A stretch of DNA of 63,497 nucleotides, from NCBI GenBank assembly GCA_041399085.1, contig JAWKTM010000039.1, positions 1 to 63,497 of the forward strand, written 5' to 3'. The notes beneath the pieces were generated by a model. It saw nothing but the letters and a program-made list of their open reading frames with translations, did no database searches and had not been told where the DNA came from. Source of the DNA: JAWKTM01 sp041399085 (GTDB lineage: Bacteria; Planctomycetota; Planctomycetia; Pirellulales; Pirellulaceae). This document shows, one piece after another, positions 40,101-48,237 of the stretch (position 1 is its first letter; every line of letters begins with the position of its first letter). The translations under genes and the position numbers were made by a program.

Positions 40101-42069
40101 TCGCGCGGAGATCTCCCGTCACGATCGTCATGCCTTGGCTGGCGGTCTCGATAAATTGGACGCCCAAGTAGTTGCCGTACAGCTCAAAAACTTCACGAGC
40201 CCGTTGCTTCTGGTTTTCGGTAATGGAGTTCAGCAACACATTGTTGCGCGAGTCGAAACCATATTCGAGTCGGAAGTTGTAAGGGATCGTGGTAATCCCC
40301 GGCCGATCGTCCGCGCCGCCTGGCACATGGTCTTGCACGGACGGAATCTCGCGATGTCCCGGCTCGTCGCTGGCTCCGGGAAAATCAAGCAAGTACGGAT
40401 TGGCGTTCGCGATGGATGACGAGATGACGATGCTTTGCGAGGGATCGGCGTTGGGGCTCCAATTGGCCGCCAAATCCAAGGCCGTATCAAAGCTCGAACC
40501 GGGATCGTTCTGCGGAGTCAATGTCACGGGCACGGCCGGAATCGCTTCGTCGGTGCCAATACGCAGCCGGAATGTTCCGCCCGTAGCCGTGTTGCCGGCA
40601 AGCTGTTGTAGATCGTTGGCGAAGGTCAGTGTGGCAGTTTCCGTGGTGGCGTCGAACGTGACGGACGCTGGAATCAAGGTGTCGTCGGTGTTGCGAACGG
40701 TGCCCTTCGTAAGATACAGCTTGTAGAACGATGGGTCGCTGGCTTTGACCGGATCGAGCGTATCGCCCTGCAAGTGATCGTGGTTGAAGTACACGACGAT
40801 TTGATTGCGAGCCTGCTGCAACGCCCCGGTCGAGGTGCGGGTGATCGGCTGCGGCACGACCGCTTCCACGCGCGGAGCCAAGTCCAGGCGGAACTCGACG
40901 CTTTGATCGCGGCCGCCGTTGAACGGCAAACCGTTTTCGTCCAGCAGCGGGTTAGCCCCGGCGCCCAGAATATCGATGCGATAACGATCGTCTGGCAAGT
41001 TGTCGGCGAAACGGAAAATGACCTCGCGGCCGTTCTCGGCCAACTCAAGGTGACCGGGTTGAATCACCACATCGTTGGCGCCGGCTAGGCGCAATGGGGA
41101 GAACGTCAGTGTGCGATTGCCAAGCTTGGTTAAGCCGCTTCCGAAATTCAGACGAGCCGTAACCAATGCGCGAGCCGTCGCGTTGCCATTGACGGCCGTA
41201 ACGACCTCTTGGGCCGTGGTTTCGTTGCCGAGATGCGAGTTCAGTTCCAGGTTAATGGTGCGACCCGAAACGGTCACGCGAGGCGTCGCTGGACCACCTC
41301 GATCCACTTTAGTAACGGCGATCTGAATGCCATTTCCGGCCAAGCCCGTCTGAGCCGCGGTAAACGACAATTGCACATTGGAGCCGGCGTTGAAGCTCGA
41401 GCTGACTGTGGCGTGATTCGCGCCGGCGAGCGTCAGCGGCGCGCCCACCGAGACATTTTGATCGACGCGAGCGAGGAGATTGCCGAGTTCCAGCGACGTG
41501 GTTACGAGCGACGAGGCGGCCGCGCTGTTCGTCATCGCGGTCAGCAAATCACTGGCCGTCGTCTCGTTACCCGAATTCGTATTCAAGTCGACGTTGATTT
41601 GACGGCCCGAAACCGTCACCGTCGGCAAACTCGAACCGCCGTGGTTCGACTTCGTGAAGACCAGCGAGATGCCGTTGCCTGCCTCGCCCGGCGCCACCGC
41701 CGCGAACTGGAACACCACCTGCCCGCTCGTGCCAAGATCGGTCAACACCGAGGCCCGCTCGAACTGGCCGTCGAAACCGCTGCGGGTAACTTGAATCGAA
41801 TCGGCAATGCTGGCCGGATCCAAGTTGGCCAAATCGTCGAACTGGAATACCAGCTCGCGCGGCGCAACCTGTCGCGTTTGGTTGTTGCTCAGCAACTCGC
41901 CTTCGTTCGGCTGAATGCCGATCAACTGCGGACCGGTCGTCAATAGCTGCCGTTGCTCGAGTTGTTCGAGCAACAGACGCCGCTCCAGCTTGCGTTGCTG
42001 TTGATCACGCAGCTTCAGGCGACGCGTGGCGAAATCTGACGATCCAAAATCTGAACGCCGGATGGTCAT
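37156..42069 (-). CDS. Giant surface protein, N-terminal third (LEPR-XLL-like, inactive protease-like domain)
   Basis: This frame is clean for 1,637 codons from ATG 42069. Residues 34-43 (LEQLEQRQLL) form a LEPR-XLL-like export/attachment signal instead of a normal signal peptide. Two related repeats follow (SGRQINVDLNTNSGNETT; SGRTINLELNSHLGNETT), then an Ig-like Big domain and a matrixin-like domain in which the zinc motif reads KEIGR (704-708). A PPC domain follows (DIDLYQFTL), then a long beta-helix with many T-x-N-x-I patterns. The family is a planctomycete-specific class of very large extracellular proteins. Together with the next pieces it forms one gene of 26045-42069, about 5,340 codons. 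Confidence 0.8.
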   Translation of the reverse strand: MTIRRSDFGSSDFATRRLKLRDQQQRKLERRLLLEQLEQRQLLTTGPQLIGIQPNEGELLSNNQTRQVAPRELVFQFDDLANLDPASIADSIQVTRSGFDGQFERASVLTDLGTSGQVVFQFAAVAPGEAGNGISLVFTKSNHGGSSLPTVTVSGRQINVDLNTNSGNETTASDLLTAMTNSAAASSLVTTSLELGNLLARVDQNVSVGAPLTLAGANHATVSSSFNAGSNVQLSFTAAQTGLAGNGIQIAVTKVDRGGPATPRVTVSGRTINLELNSHLGNETTAQEVVTAVNGNATARALVTARLNFGSGLTKLGNRTLTFSPLRLAGANDVVIQPGHLELAENGREVIFRFADNLPDDRYRIDILGAGANPLLDENGLPFNGGRDQSVEFRLDLAPRVEAVVPQPITRTSTGALQQARNQIVVYFNHDHLQGDTLDPVKASDPSFYKLYLTKGTVRNTDDTLIPASVTFDATTETATLTFANDLQQLAGNTATGGTFRLRIGTDEAIPAVPVTLTPQNDPGSSFDTALDLAANWSPNADPSQSIVISSSIANANPYLLDFPGASDEPGHREIPSVQDHVPGGADDRPGITTIPYNFRLEYGFDSRNNVLLNSITENQKQRAREVFELYGNYLGVQFIETASQGMTIVTGDLRAINPTIPTGIGAPYSLSNAQGDLVIMELQDFNQPGDDIYGGDWFRAAFKEIGRALGYGPTTELPGLSLAVDTQNPGPTAEPIFPGDADVLHGQFMYRPESNDIDLYQFTLTQTGRISIETFAERQANPSLVDTVITLYRENANGTHELVARNDDYYSNDSFLELELGPGKYFVGVSASGNNQYNPTIEDSGIGGTTGDDPSTPNIDEGAYELRLNFRPNADDSLTDSTGVVFDGDADGVPGGVHNFWFRTQSAARTLIVDKSAPVGGNGSLAAPYSNLQTALTAAAAQPNSIVRIVGNGGADGDLTTEADNDAYEIGFNRLGNQLADGPRFEVPKDVTVMIDAGAVFKLRRAMVAVGSTAVNVDHSGASLQVLGTPRLLTANGQVARDSNGQVVEGSVFFTSIHDNAIGDDTNADVSHPAALPGDWGGIWYRNDIDSASKRFDWENEGIYLNVVNHADMRYGGGDVIVSGVTQPVAPIHMTDSRPTVSYNTITGSADAAMSANPDSFKETSFHTTEFQQRGAFTADYTRVGPDIQFNHLTDNSFNALFVRLRTPAGNDLETLTVPGRFDDTDVVHVIAENLLIEGVAGGPISQVATPPTQLVKLDPLTGGTLPLGTYNYRLTYVDAQGNESPASDPSRDITLTGGQTAVLLSQLPRIPSGSGFVERRLYRSQPDGSGPYNLIHKLNSTAATYLDNGTALGGVLVEDVTALNLQPRLDASLVVDPGTIVKFDGARIETRMGGQLVAEGHVGHEIVFTSLQDDRYGAGGSYDTSNQLANSVAERGDWGGLLIGALGELSLDHAVVSYAGGITKMDGSFAGVNAVELHQATARITNTTFEQNASGVGGQANANRFGRGSNAPGSIFVRGSQPIIVNNIFQHNDGSAININVNSLNSVLVDDVGRSTGNADIVEGYKDNVGPLIRLNRVNDNGGYDSDGLLMGVNGMVVRGGTLTTEGVWDDTDIVHVVLIKRSQYPTSTPLVGSP

Positions 42070-42815
42070 GTAAAAACCTCGAGAAGGTATCGGGACGAGT
42101 GACCCTGTCCGCTAAATCAGCTCAACTTCCAGTCCTAGCTTCCGCTCGGCCGAGGGGAATTGGCGGTAATGATCCCTGATGAGAATCGACCCATGCGGAG
42201 GTGACTGGAGACTGCGACTATAGGAAGACTGGTGGAAGTGGGTAAACAAAATCGCCGGTCGCCTATATCCGTTGGATTGTAATTGGAGCGCGTCCCAATG
42301 CAACGAAAAACGAATCACCAAACCGAGTTGAGTTAATTCGCAGGCGTTGCAATCGGAGTTTACGGCAGGCCGCGTATGACCTGCTCCATGCCATGCACCT
42401 TTGTCGCACTCTGGCTGACCTAATCGTCGGGCCGCGCAATCAGACGGAATCGCCGTTCGGCACGGGACTTGGATATCCGAACCGTGGGAAAAGTTCCCCC
42501 ACGTCGCAGCTTCATTGAAAACCACGCTCGCCTGTCAGATCAGCCGCAAGTCTCTACGAATCCATGATTTGAAGCGAGTAGCCGATGCCAGACGATCGGG
42601 AGCCTCGTGGCGGCGAGCGGATTCGTGGGCGGAACCTCGGCCCCTGAATCACGCGAAACGACGTTCGTCGGAGTAATCGGTATGATTCTTTCTGCCGGCT
42701 TTTTTCTACCCTTCGCTACGGAAAGTCGATATATTTCCAGACAGGACCTACGAACGGCAATTGCTCGATGCCAATTGTCATAGAACTTGATCGAGCCCGT
42801 GCAGGAGTAACCGCC
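42070..42815. other. Upstream region of the giant gene
   Basis: About 0.75 kb separates the giant gene from the divergent small secreted gene. Several ORFs exist on the minus strand (for example 42112-42525) but their composition and lack of motifs mark them as chance frames. The stretch must hold the promoters of both genes; no clear operator was seen. Confidence 0.45.
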
Positions 42816-43757
42816 ATGATCTGTCGATTCGCCACAACCGCTTTGATTGTTTCCGTTTGCGTCGTTGAAGCGGCCGCGCAGACATTGGTTGGGGGGAGCG
42901 CGCCGCCCGCGCAACGTCTCGGGCCGGGAAGCGAAACGCCGCAACGACAATCGCGCGTGATCCAGGTGCGTCAATCGAGTCAACCGGGCAACGCTCCGGC
43001 AGCGCCTGCCCCACCAACCGCACCGGATCGAGACTTGGCCGATCTGGAGGCCAAATGGTTTAGCGGCGTCGTCGAGCCCCTGGCCGCGGCTCGGTTGGGA
43101 CACGAAATCGAATTGACGCAGGCTCGCATCGATTCCTACGAACAGCGATTGGCCGCCTTACGAGAGTTCAATTTCTACGCTTTGCCGAACACGAATCGAT
43201 TCCAAGGCGCGTGGGTAATCCCGCCGGCCAGCGGTATTGCCCCCGCTCCGACGTTGGCGCCGGTCCAGCTATTTTCTCCCCCTTCGACGTTCTCGCATTC
43301 GATGGCTCGGGCCGAACAGCGGCTGGAGGAAGCTCGGCTAGAACTGGCCGCCTTAGTCGCGCGGCGAGACGCCGGCGACTTATGGCCGGAGGTGGCGACA
43401 TTCGAATCACGCCAGTCTTTGCCGGATGAGCTAACCGATGATCCGGCCGATTCAGTGGATTCGACTCTGGCCTCGCGGCAAGTTCAAATCGATGCCGAAC
43501 GGCGGTTGTTGGCATACCGTCAGGAATTGCTTGATCGTCGCCTGGAACAACTGAATCAATTCCATGCACTTGCGTATTCGTTGCCGAACACCGAGTTCGC
43601 CGAGGAACTACGGCTGCGTCGGCTCGCAAATGAGCAGCGGTTATCCGAACTGCGTCAGGAAGAAGGCTTGGTGGCGAAGCATGCCGAGACCGCCGTTCAA
43701 CTGGACCGAGCGCGAGCCCGAGTCGCCCGACTCTCGCCGCCGAACGCGCCCCGATAG
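42816..43757 (+). CDS. Secreted coiled-coil protein (313 aa)
   Basis: The start chosen (ATG 42816) gives a clean signal peptide, MICRFATTALIVSVCVVEAAAQ; upstream codons are not needed. After a Pro-rich segment the protein is mostly charged helix (ELTQARIDSYEQRLAALREF; RLEEARLELAALVARRDAG; RQVQIDAERRLLAYRQELLDRRLEQL). The motif RLAALREFNFYALPNT recurs 130 residues later as RLEQLNQFHALAYSLPNT, which suggests internal duplication. It should be periplasmic. No family is recognised. It lies next to the giant surface gene and could be a shared-region envelope protein, by proximity only. Confidence 0.65.
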   Translation: MICRFATTALIVSVCVVEAAAQTLVGGSAPPAQRLGPGSETPQRQSRVIQVRQSSQPGNAPAAPAPPTAPDRDLADLEAKWFSGVVEPLAAARLGHEIELTQARIDSYEQRLAALREFNFYALPNTNRFQGAWVIPPASGIAPAPTLAPVQLFSPPSTFSHSMARAEQRLEEARLELAALVARRDAGDLWPEVATFESRQSLPDELTDDPADSVDSTLASRQVQIDAERRLLAYRQELLDRRLEQLNQFHALAYSLPNTEFAEELRLRRLANEQRLSELRQEEGLVAKHAETAVQLDRARARVARLSPPNAPR

Positions 43758-44166
43758 CGACTGCGATCTTAGCGGGATGCCGCATCCGATAGGACCAGCG
43801 ACGATTGGTTCGCGCGACTTCCGTCGATTCCGCCGATCGGAAGGATCGACCTAAAGCTGCATCTATGAGGGGGATGCGTTCGACGTCGCATAGAATTCGG
43901 ATGGACTCGACGAGCATAAATTTTCGGCGAGTTTCGCTCGCAGTGGTCGCAATCCCGCCTTGCTCGGCTTAAAATCAGCATCGTCTTGCCTCTCTTGTCG
44001 GCATGTTCGTTTTCCAAGCGATTGTTCGATCCGCGACATGCCCAGCGTAGAAAGACATCGTCATAAGCTTAGCGAGAAGGCCGTTCGTCTCGCACGGAAC
44101 TGAGAATGGTCCGATTTGGCGGTCGGGCGTCCTAATTCACGGGACAGGCAGCGGACAGACACATAC
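43758..44166. other. Gene-free stretch
   Basis: About 400 bp without a supported coding region, repeat or hairpin. The plus-strand gene downstream would need a promoter here. Confidence 0.4.
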
Positions 44167-44607
44167 ATGACGCAGCTAACCCAAAAGCCGATTTCCATGT
44201 CCGAATACGACTTTCGCGAGTCACGGCCGCGCACCCACCGCCTGTGGATGACGGTACTCTTAATGTTGCTGATCGCAACCTACGGCTTCCTGTCGCTCAC
44301 CAACTTTTTGCCGTTGATGGTGAACGAATATCATGCAGCGTATCTGAAGGAATATCCCAGCCACCCCGCTTGGTATCTGCCGTTGTTGGCCACGTGCGAG
44401 GCATTGAACGTGGCGTCCGCCGCCGCGCTGTTGCGATGGCGTCGCTGGGGAGTGTTTATTTTCGCGATTGCCAGCCTCACCATTTGCGGCGCCGCCTACT
44501 TTGTTCAGAACTTGGAATTGGCGGTCACCTCCGGGGTGGCGCTGATGGTGCTGCTAATGGCCTTGGTCTTGGGCAGCCCCCGCAGCACTTGGTCGCAGCT
44601 TGATTAG
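44167..44607 (+). CDS. Small four-helix membrane protein
   Basis: The ATG at 44167 (MTQLTQKP) is preferred to ATG 44116 since the extra 17 residues are polar and unlikely to be translated. Four hydrophobic segments are visible: LWMTVLLMLLIATYGFLSL, WYLPLLATCEALNVASAAALL, WGVFIFAIASLTICGAAYFV and LAVTSGVALMVLLMALVL. Loops are short. It is not assigned to a family; small integral membrane proteins of this size are common in planctomycetes. Confidence 0.65.
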   Translation: MTQLTQKPISMSEYDFRESRPRTHRLWMTVLLMLLIATYGFLSLTNFLPLMVNEYHAAYLKEYPSHPAWYLPLLATCEALNVASAAALLRWRRWGVFIFAIASLTICGAAYFVQNLELAVTSGVALMVLLMALVLGSPRSTWSQLD

Positions 44608-44906
44608 CTCCCGCTGGCGGCTTGCAACCATTCGTCTTGAATCGACGATGCATGTCAGTCCCATCATTCCGCTGGTGGCGATTGTATGCATTGTGTGGAT
44701 TAGTGCCTTCTAAGCGAGTGTGTTTATTTCCCTCATGGCAAACGGCGTCGGCTGACTTCCGCGGCGCCAGTCCTACAATTCCACTTGCCCATCCATTGTC
44801 GACGCAACTTGAAAGCTGGCGTCGTTTCAGCCAGGGAACTCCACGGCGACTCTAACCTATATTTCCTTTGCTCCGGCAAGGATGTCCGCGCGGTCAATGA
44901 GACCCC

Positions 44907-47900
44907 GTGAACCCGCGTGCGGATCGCGCCTGCCCGAGGAAATCACTAAGGTCGCCGATGTTTGGCCCCGACACGTCCGTTTCGTCATCGTGGCGTCGCG
45001 CGTTGTTCGACGAATACGAACAGCGACTCGTCCTTTCCGCGCAACCGCTAGGCGACTTCTTCATCGACGACGCGCTGCTGCAAGAAGTCCAGCCTCAGCA
45101 GATCGAAGCCCTCGGTGCATTGGCCGACGTGCATCAAGCCACGGGAGTGAGCTATGTGCGGCAAGAGTATGGCTTGACCGGCGCGGGCCAAACCGTGGTG
45201 GTAATCGACAGCGGCATTGCTTACGACCATGTGGCTCTCGGCGGTGGCTTGGGGAGCGGCTATCGTGTGGTCGGTGGTTGGGATTTTACGGAAGAAAACG
45301 ACGCGGACCCCTATGACGACGGCCCGGCTGGTTTTCACGGAACGCATGTCGCCGGGATTATCGGCAGCAATAGTTCTCAACATCCTGGCGTCGCTCCCGA
45401 GGTCGATCTCGTGGGGCTGCGGGTCTTCAACGACCAAGGCGCGGGGTATTTCGATTGGGTCGAGAACGCATTGAATTGGGTCCACCAACACCGCAACGAC
45501 TTTGCCAATCCGATAACGACCGTCAATCTATCACTCGGCACGGATTGGAATAGTGATACATTGCCATCATGGGCCACCTTGGAAGACGAGCTGCGACAAC
45601 TATATCAAGACGGCATCGTTGTCACGGTTTCGGCCGGCAACTCTTTCACGGATTACAACGCCGCTGGACTGAGCTATCCAGCAGCCAGCCAGTATGTGAT
45701 GCCGATCGCTAGTGTGGATGACGCGGGCATGATGAGTTACTTCAGCCAGCGAAACGCCCGCGTGATTGCGGCCCCTGGCGAACGAATCACCAGCACGGTC
45801 CCCGATCATATTTATGGTTCGGACGGCAACCCCGATGATTGGGCTTCGGCCAGCGGCACCAGCATGGCCGCGCCTTATGTAGCCGGCGCGAGTGTGTTAG
45901 TGCGAGAAGCGATGCAGATCACCGGTGTCTCTAATATCACCCAAGACACGATTTACAACCATCTTCGTAATACGGCCGATTCCTTTTATGATTCGGTTAC
46001 GAATGCCAACTATTACCGTTTAAACGTGCAGCGAGCGGTCGACGCACTGTTGGGGACGGATGACGTCGGCTCAACACCCGAGTCGGCCAAGGCGCTGGGC
46101 GATGTGTTCGGCGTCAAGGACATTCATGGCACGATCGGCCGACTAACGGACGCCGACTACTTTCGTTTTACCGCCTCCGCGTCCGGAAATGTGCAACTCG
46201 GCTGGAACGCGACGGGAGCGCTCAACCCTGTTGTCACGCTGGATGGTGTTGTTCTTCAAGCCACCGGGGGCAATAGCGCCGCCTTTCAAGTAGTAGCCGG
46301 CCGCACGTATACCTTGGGCATTACAACCGCCGACGGTTTGGGAGGCTATGCCTTCCAATTGCAAAGCACGCCTTCCACACCGGCGGCAACTCCGCCCCAA
46401 GATTTGGGAGTCGTCGATCTGCGCACCATAGCGATCGAACAAACCTCGGGCGAACAATGGTTTGCCGTCAAAGCCACCCGGTCTGGCTGGTTCACGGCTC
46501 AGACCGTGACCACAAATAATGCCGCGGGCTCAGCGGGGCAAATCCAACTAAGGTCGGCTTCCGGCGGAGCGCTCAGTGGAGTTGTTACGACCGCCAATGG
46601 AACCCGCGCCGATGTGATGGTGCAAGCCGGTGACTCATTATTAGTGAAAGTAACCGGTGTCACGGCGGCCTCACAATTAAAAGTGGCGAACCTCGTCTCC
46701 TTCAGCGGCGACACGGCTACCGTATTCGGCACCGCGGGGGACGACACCTTCGAAGTTCAAATCGGCGGGAGTCAGCGCGTTACCGTGGCCGGACTGAGTT
46801 ACTCGTTCAACGCTTCGCAGTATCGCACCGTTGCCCTTGATGGCGCGGGAGGCGTCGACACGGCAACGGTTCAAGGCACGCTTGGCAAGGAAACGGTTAT
46901 CGCTTCGCCTGGATCGTTCGCGATTCAAGCCTCCACGGGGAAGATTGTTTCGCAAGGCATTGAACTTGTGACTATCCACGGTGGTGGCGGGGCCGATCAG
47001 GCGACCATGTATGACGATTCCAGCAATGATCTGCTGCAAGCAGACGGGCCGGATGTAAGGCTGAGCGGTCCACGGTTCGCCAATCGTGTCGTAGGCTTCG
47101 CCCAAGTGCAAGTGTTTGCCGAAGCAGGCGGACGCGATCGCGTGGTGCTGCACGATTCCGTGGGCAACGACCGTGTGGATATTGGACTGGGAACCGTGGC
47201 CATGTCAGCTAACGGTTATGCGATGGAGGCATTCGGGTTCGATCAAGTACATGCTTATGCGAGTCGCGGAGGATACGACCGGGTTGTCTTTCATGATTCC
47301 AGTGCCGACGACACTTTCACCGCCACGCCCGAATACGCGTCGCTCTCGGGCGGAGGACACTACAGTTATGCGGAAAAATTTGATGTAGTGATCGCGGAGG
47401 CGGCGGCTGGCGGTAACGATCGCGCCTACTTATATGATTCGACAGGCGACGATGAATTCCGAGCGACAACGTCTGGAGTCACGATGACGGGCCTGGGCAT
47501 TCAGTTTGAGGCCCGGGGATTTTCGCAAGTCATCGCGAACGCCACGGCTGGCGGTTCGGATCGAGCCTACTTATATGATTCCGCGGGGAACGACTCCGCC
47601 ACTTCACGCGCGGACGACCTCACATTGGTTGGCACCGGCTATTCGCATCGTGCTAAAGGTTTCGAACAAGCGTATGCCTACGCGGTCAACGGTGGGCAGG
47701 ATACCGTATCCATCTATGACGCCTCGACCGTGTCTCCGCAAAGCGTGGCTAACTCCCTAACGGTTCGAGGCGCGAACTATACCCATTACGTGCATGGCTT
47801 TGACGCTTGGCGACAACTGTCGTCGGACAACGTCGCGGCCAATTCCATGTCGACCAAATCATTGGCCCAATCGACGGCCCAACGCAGCGAAGCAACCGGC

Positions 47901-48215
47901 TTGGCGGCCGAGCAGATGTTCGCCGATACGACCAGTCGATTGACGATGGTCGAGAGAGCCAACGTGCCTGAACAACAGCTTTCCGGCGTGGCGAATGTGC
48001 CGGAGAGCCAGCGAGTCGAATCGATGCTTCGAGCTTTGCGCGAGGCCCAATCGGAGAACGTGCAGTTGGACGCCTGTTCGCGAATCGTCGGCGCTAGTTG
48101 GGATGACGCCGAGGACGCGGCTTCGTTCGAGCCCGCGTCGGACATTGTGCGCCGATTACTAGACGAACTAGCTCATCTCGATAACTGGTTCGATGAACTC
48201 GCCGCCGACGTGTGA
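44907..48215 (+). CDS. Extracellular S8 subtilisin-like serine protease with 47-residue repeats
   Basis: The start is a GTG at 44907 (MNPRAD) or the ATG at 44958 (MFGPDTS). The N-terminus carries a LEPR-XLL-like sequence FDEYEQRLVLSA instead of a signal peptide. The catalytic triad is clear: Asp101 in VVVIDSG, His144 in HGTHVAG and Ser319 in GTSMAAPYVAG. A PPC-like beta-sandwich follows, then about 300 residues of 47-residue repeats. The C-terminal 130 residues are charged and probably disordered. It should be secreted and could cleave surface or extracellular proteins. Intact over 1,102 codons. Confidence 0.85.
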   Translation: MNPRADRACPRKSLRSPMFGPDTSVSSSWRRALFDEYEQRLVLSAQPLGDFFIDDALLQEVQPQQIEALGALADVHQATGVSYVRQEYGLTGAGQTVVVIDSGIAYDHVALGGGLGSGYRVVGGWDFTEENDADPYDDGPAGFHGTHVAGIIGSNSSQHPGVAPEVDLVGLRVFNDQGAGYFDWVENALNWVHQHRNDFANPITTVNLSLGTDWNSDTLPSWATLEDELRQLYQDGIVVTVSAGNSFTDYNAAGLSYPAASQYVMPIASVDDAGMMSYFSQRNARVIAAPGERITSTVPDHIYGSDGNPDDWASASGTSMAAPYVAGASVLVREAMQITGVSNITQDTIYNHLRNTADSFYDSVTNANYYRLNVQRAVDALLGTDDVGSTPESAKALGDVFGVKDIHGTIGRLTDADYFRFTASASGNVQLGWNATGALNPVVTLDGVVLQATGGNSAAFQVVAGRTYTLGITTADGLGGYAFQLQSTPSTPAATPPQDLGVVDLRTIAIEQTSGEQWFAVKATRSGWFTAQTVTTNNAAGSAGQIQLRSASGGALSGVVTTANGTRADVMVQAGDSLLVKVTGVTAASQLKVANLVSFSGDTATVFGTAGDDTFEVQIGGSQRVTVAGLSYSFNASQYRTVALDGAGGVDTATVQGTLGKETVIASPGSFAIQASTGKIVSQGIELVTIHGGGGADQATMYDDSSNDLLQADGPDVRLSGPRFANRVVGFAQVQVFAEAGGRDRVVLHDSVGNDRVDIGLGTVAMSANGYAMEAFGFDQVHAYASRGGYDRVVFHDSSADDTFTATPEYASLSGGGHYSYAEKFDVVIAEAAAGGNDRAYLYDSTGDDEFRATTSGVTMTGLGIQFEARGFSQVIANATAGGSDRAYLYDSAGNDSATSRADDLTLVGTGYSHRAKGFEQAYAYAVNGGQDTVSIYDASTVSPQSVANSLTVRGANYTHYVHGFDAWRQLSSDNVAANSMSTKSLAQSTAQRSEATGLAAEQMFADTTSRLTMVERANVPEQQLSGVANVPESQRVESMLRALREAQSENVQLDACSRIVGASWDDAEDAASFEPASDIVRRLLDELAHLDNWFDELAADV
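46992..47696 (+). repeat. Five consecutive 141-bp (47-residue) repeats inside the subtilase
   Basis: Units begin at 46992, 47133, 47274, 47415 and 47556 with exactly equal length and no indel. Conserved positions are DR at the start, YDS-x-G-ND or HDSS-ADD near residue 8, and a terminal GG. A sixth partial unit starts at 47697 (DTVSIYDAS). The Asp pattern suggests a Ca2+-stabilised beta solenoid. Confidence 0.85.
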
Positions 48216-48237
48216 CCGCCTAACGAACCTTAAATCA

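Noticed and set aside
42112..42525. Minus-strand ORF upstream of the giant gene
   Set aside because: No domain, no signal peptide and irregular composition; treated as non-coding.
46992..47696. Regular 141-bp spacing, considered as a CRISPR-like array
   Set aside because: The units are coding, in one frame, and differ at most positions; they are protein repeats.
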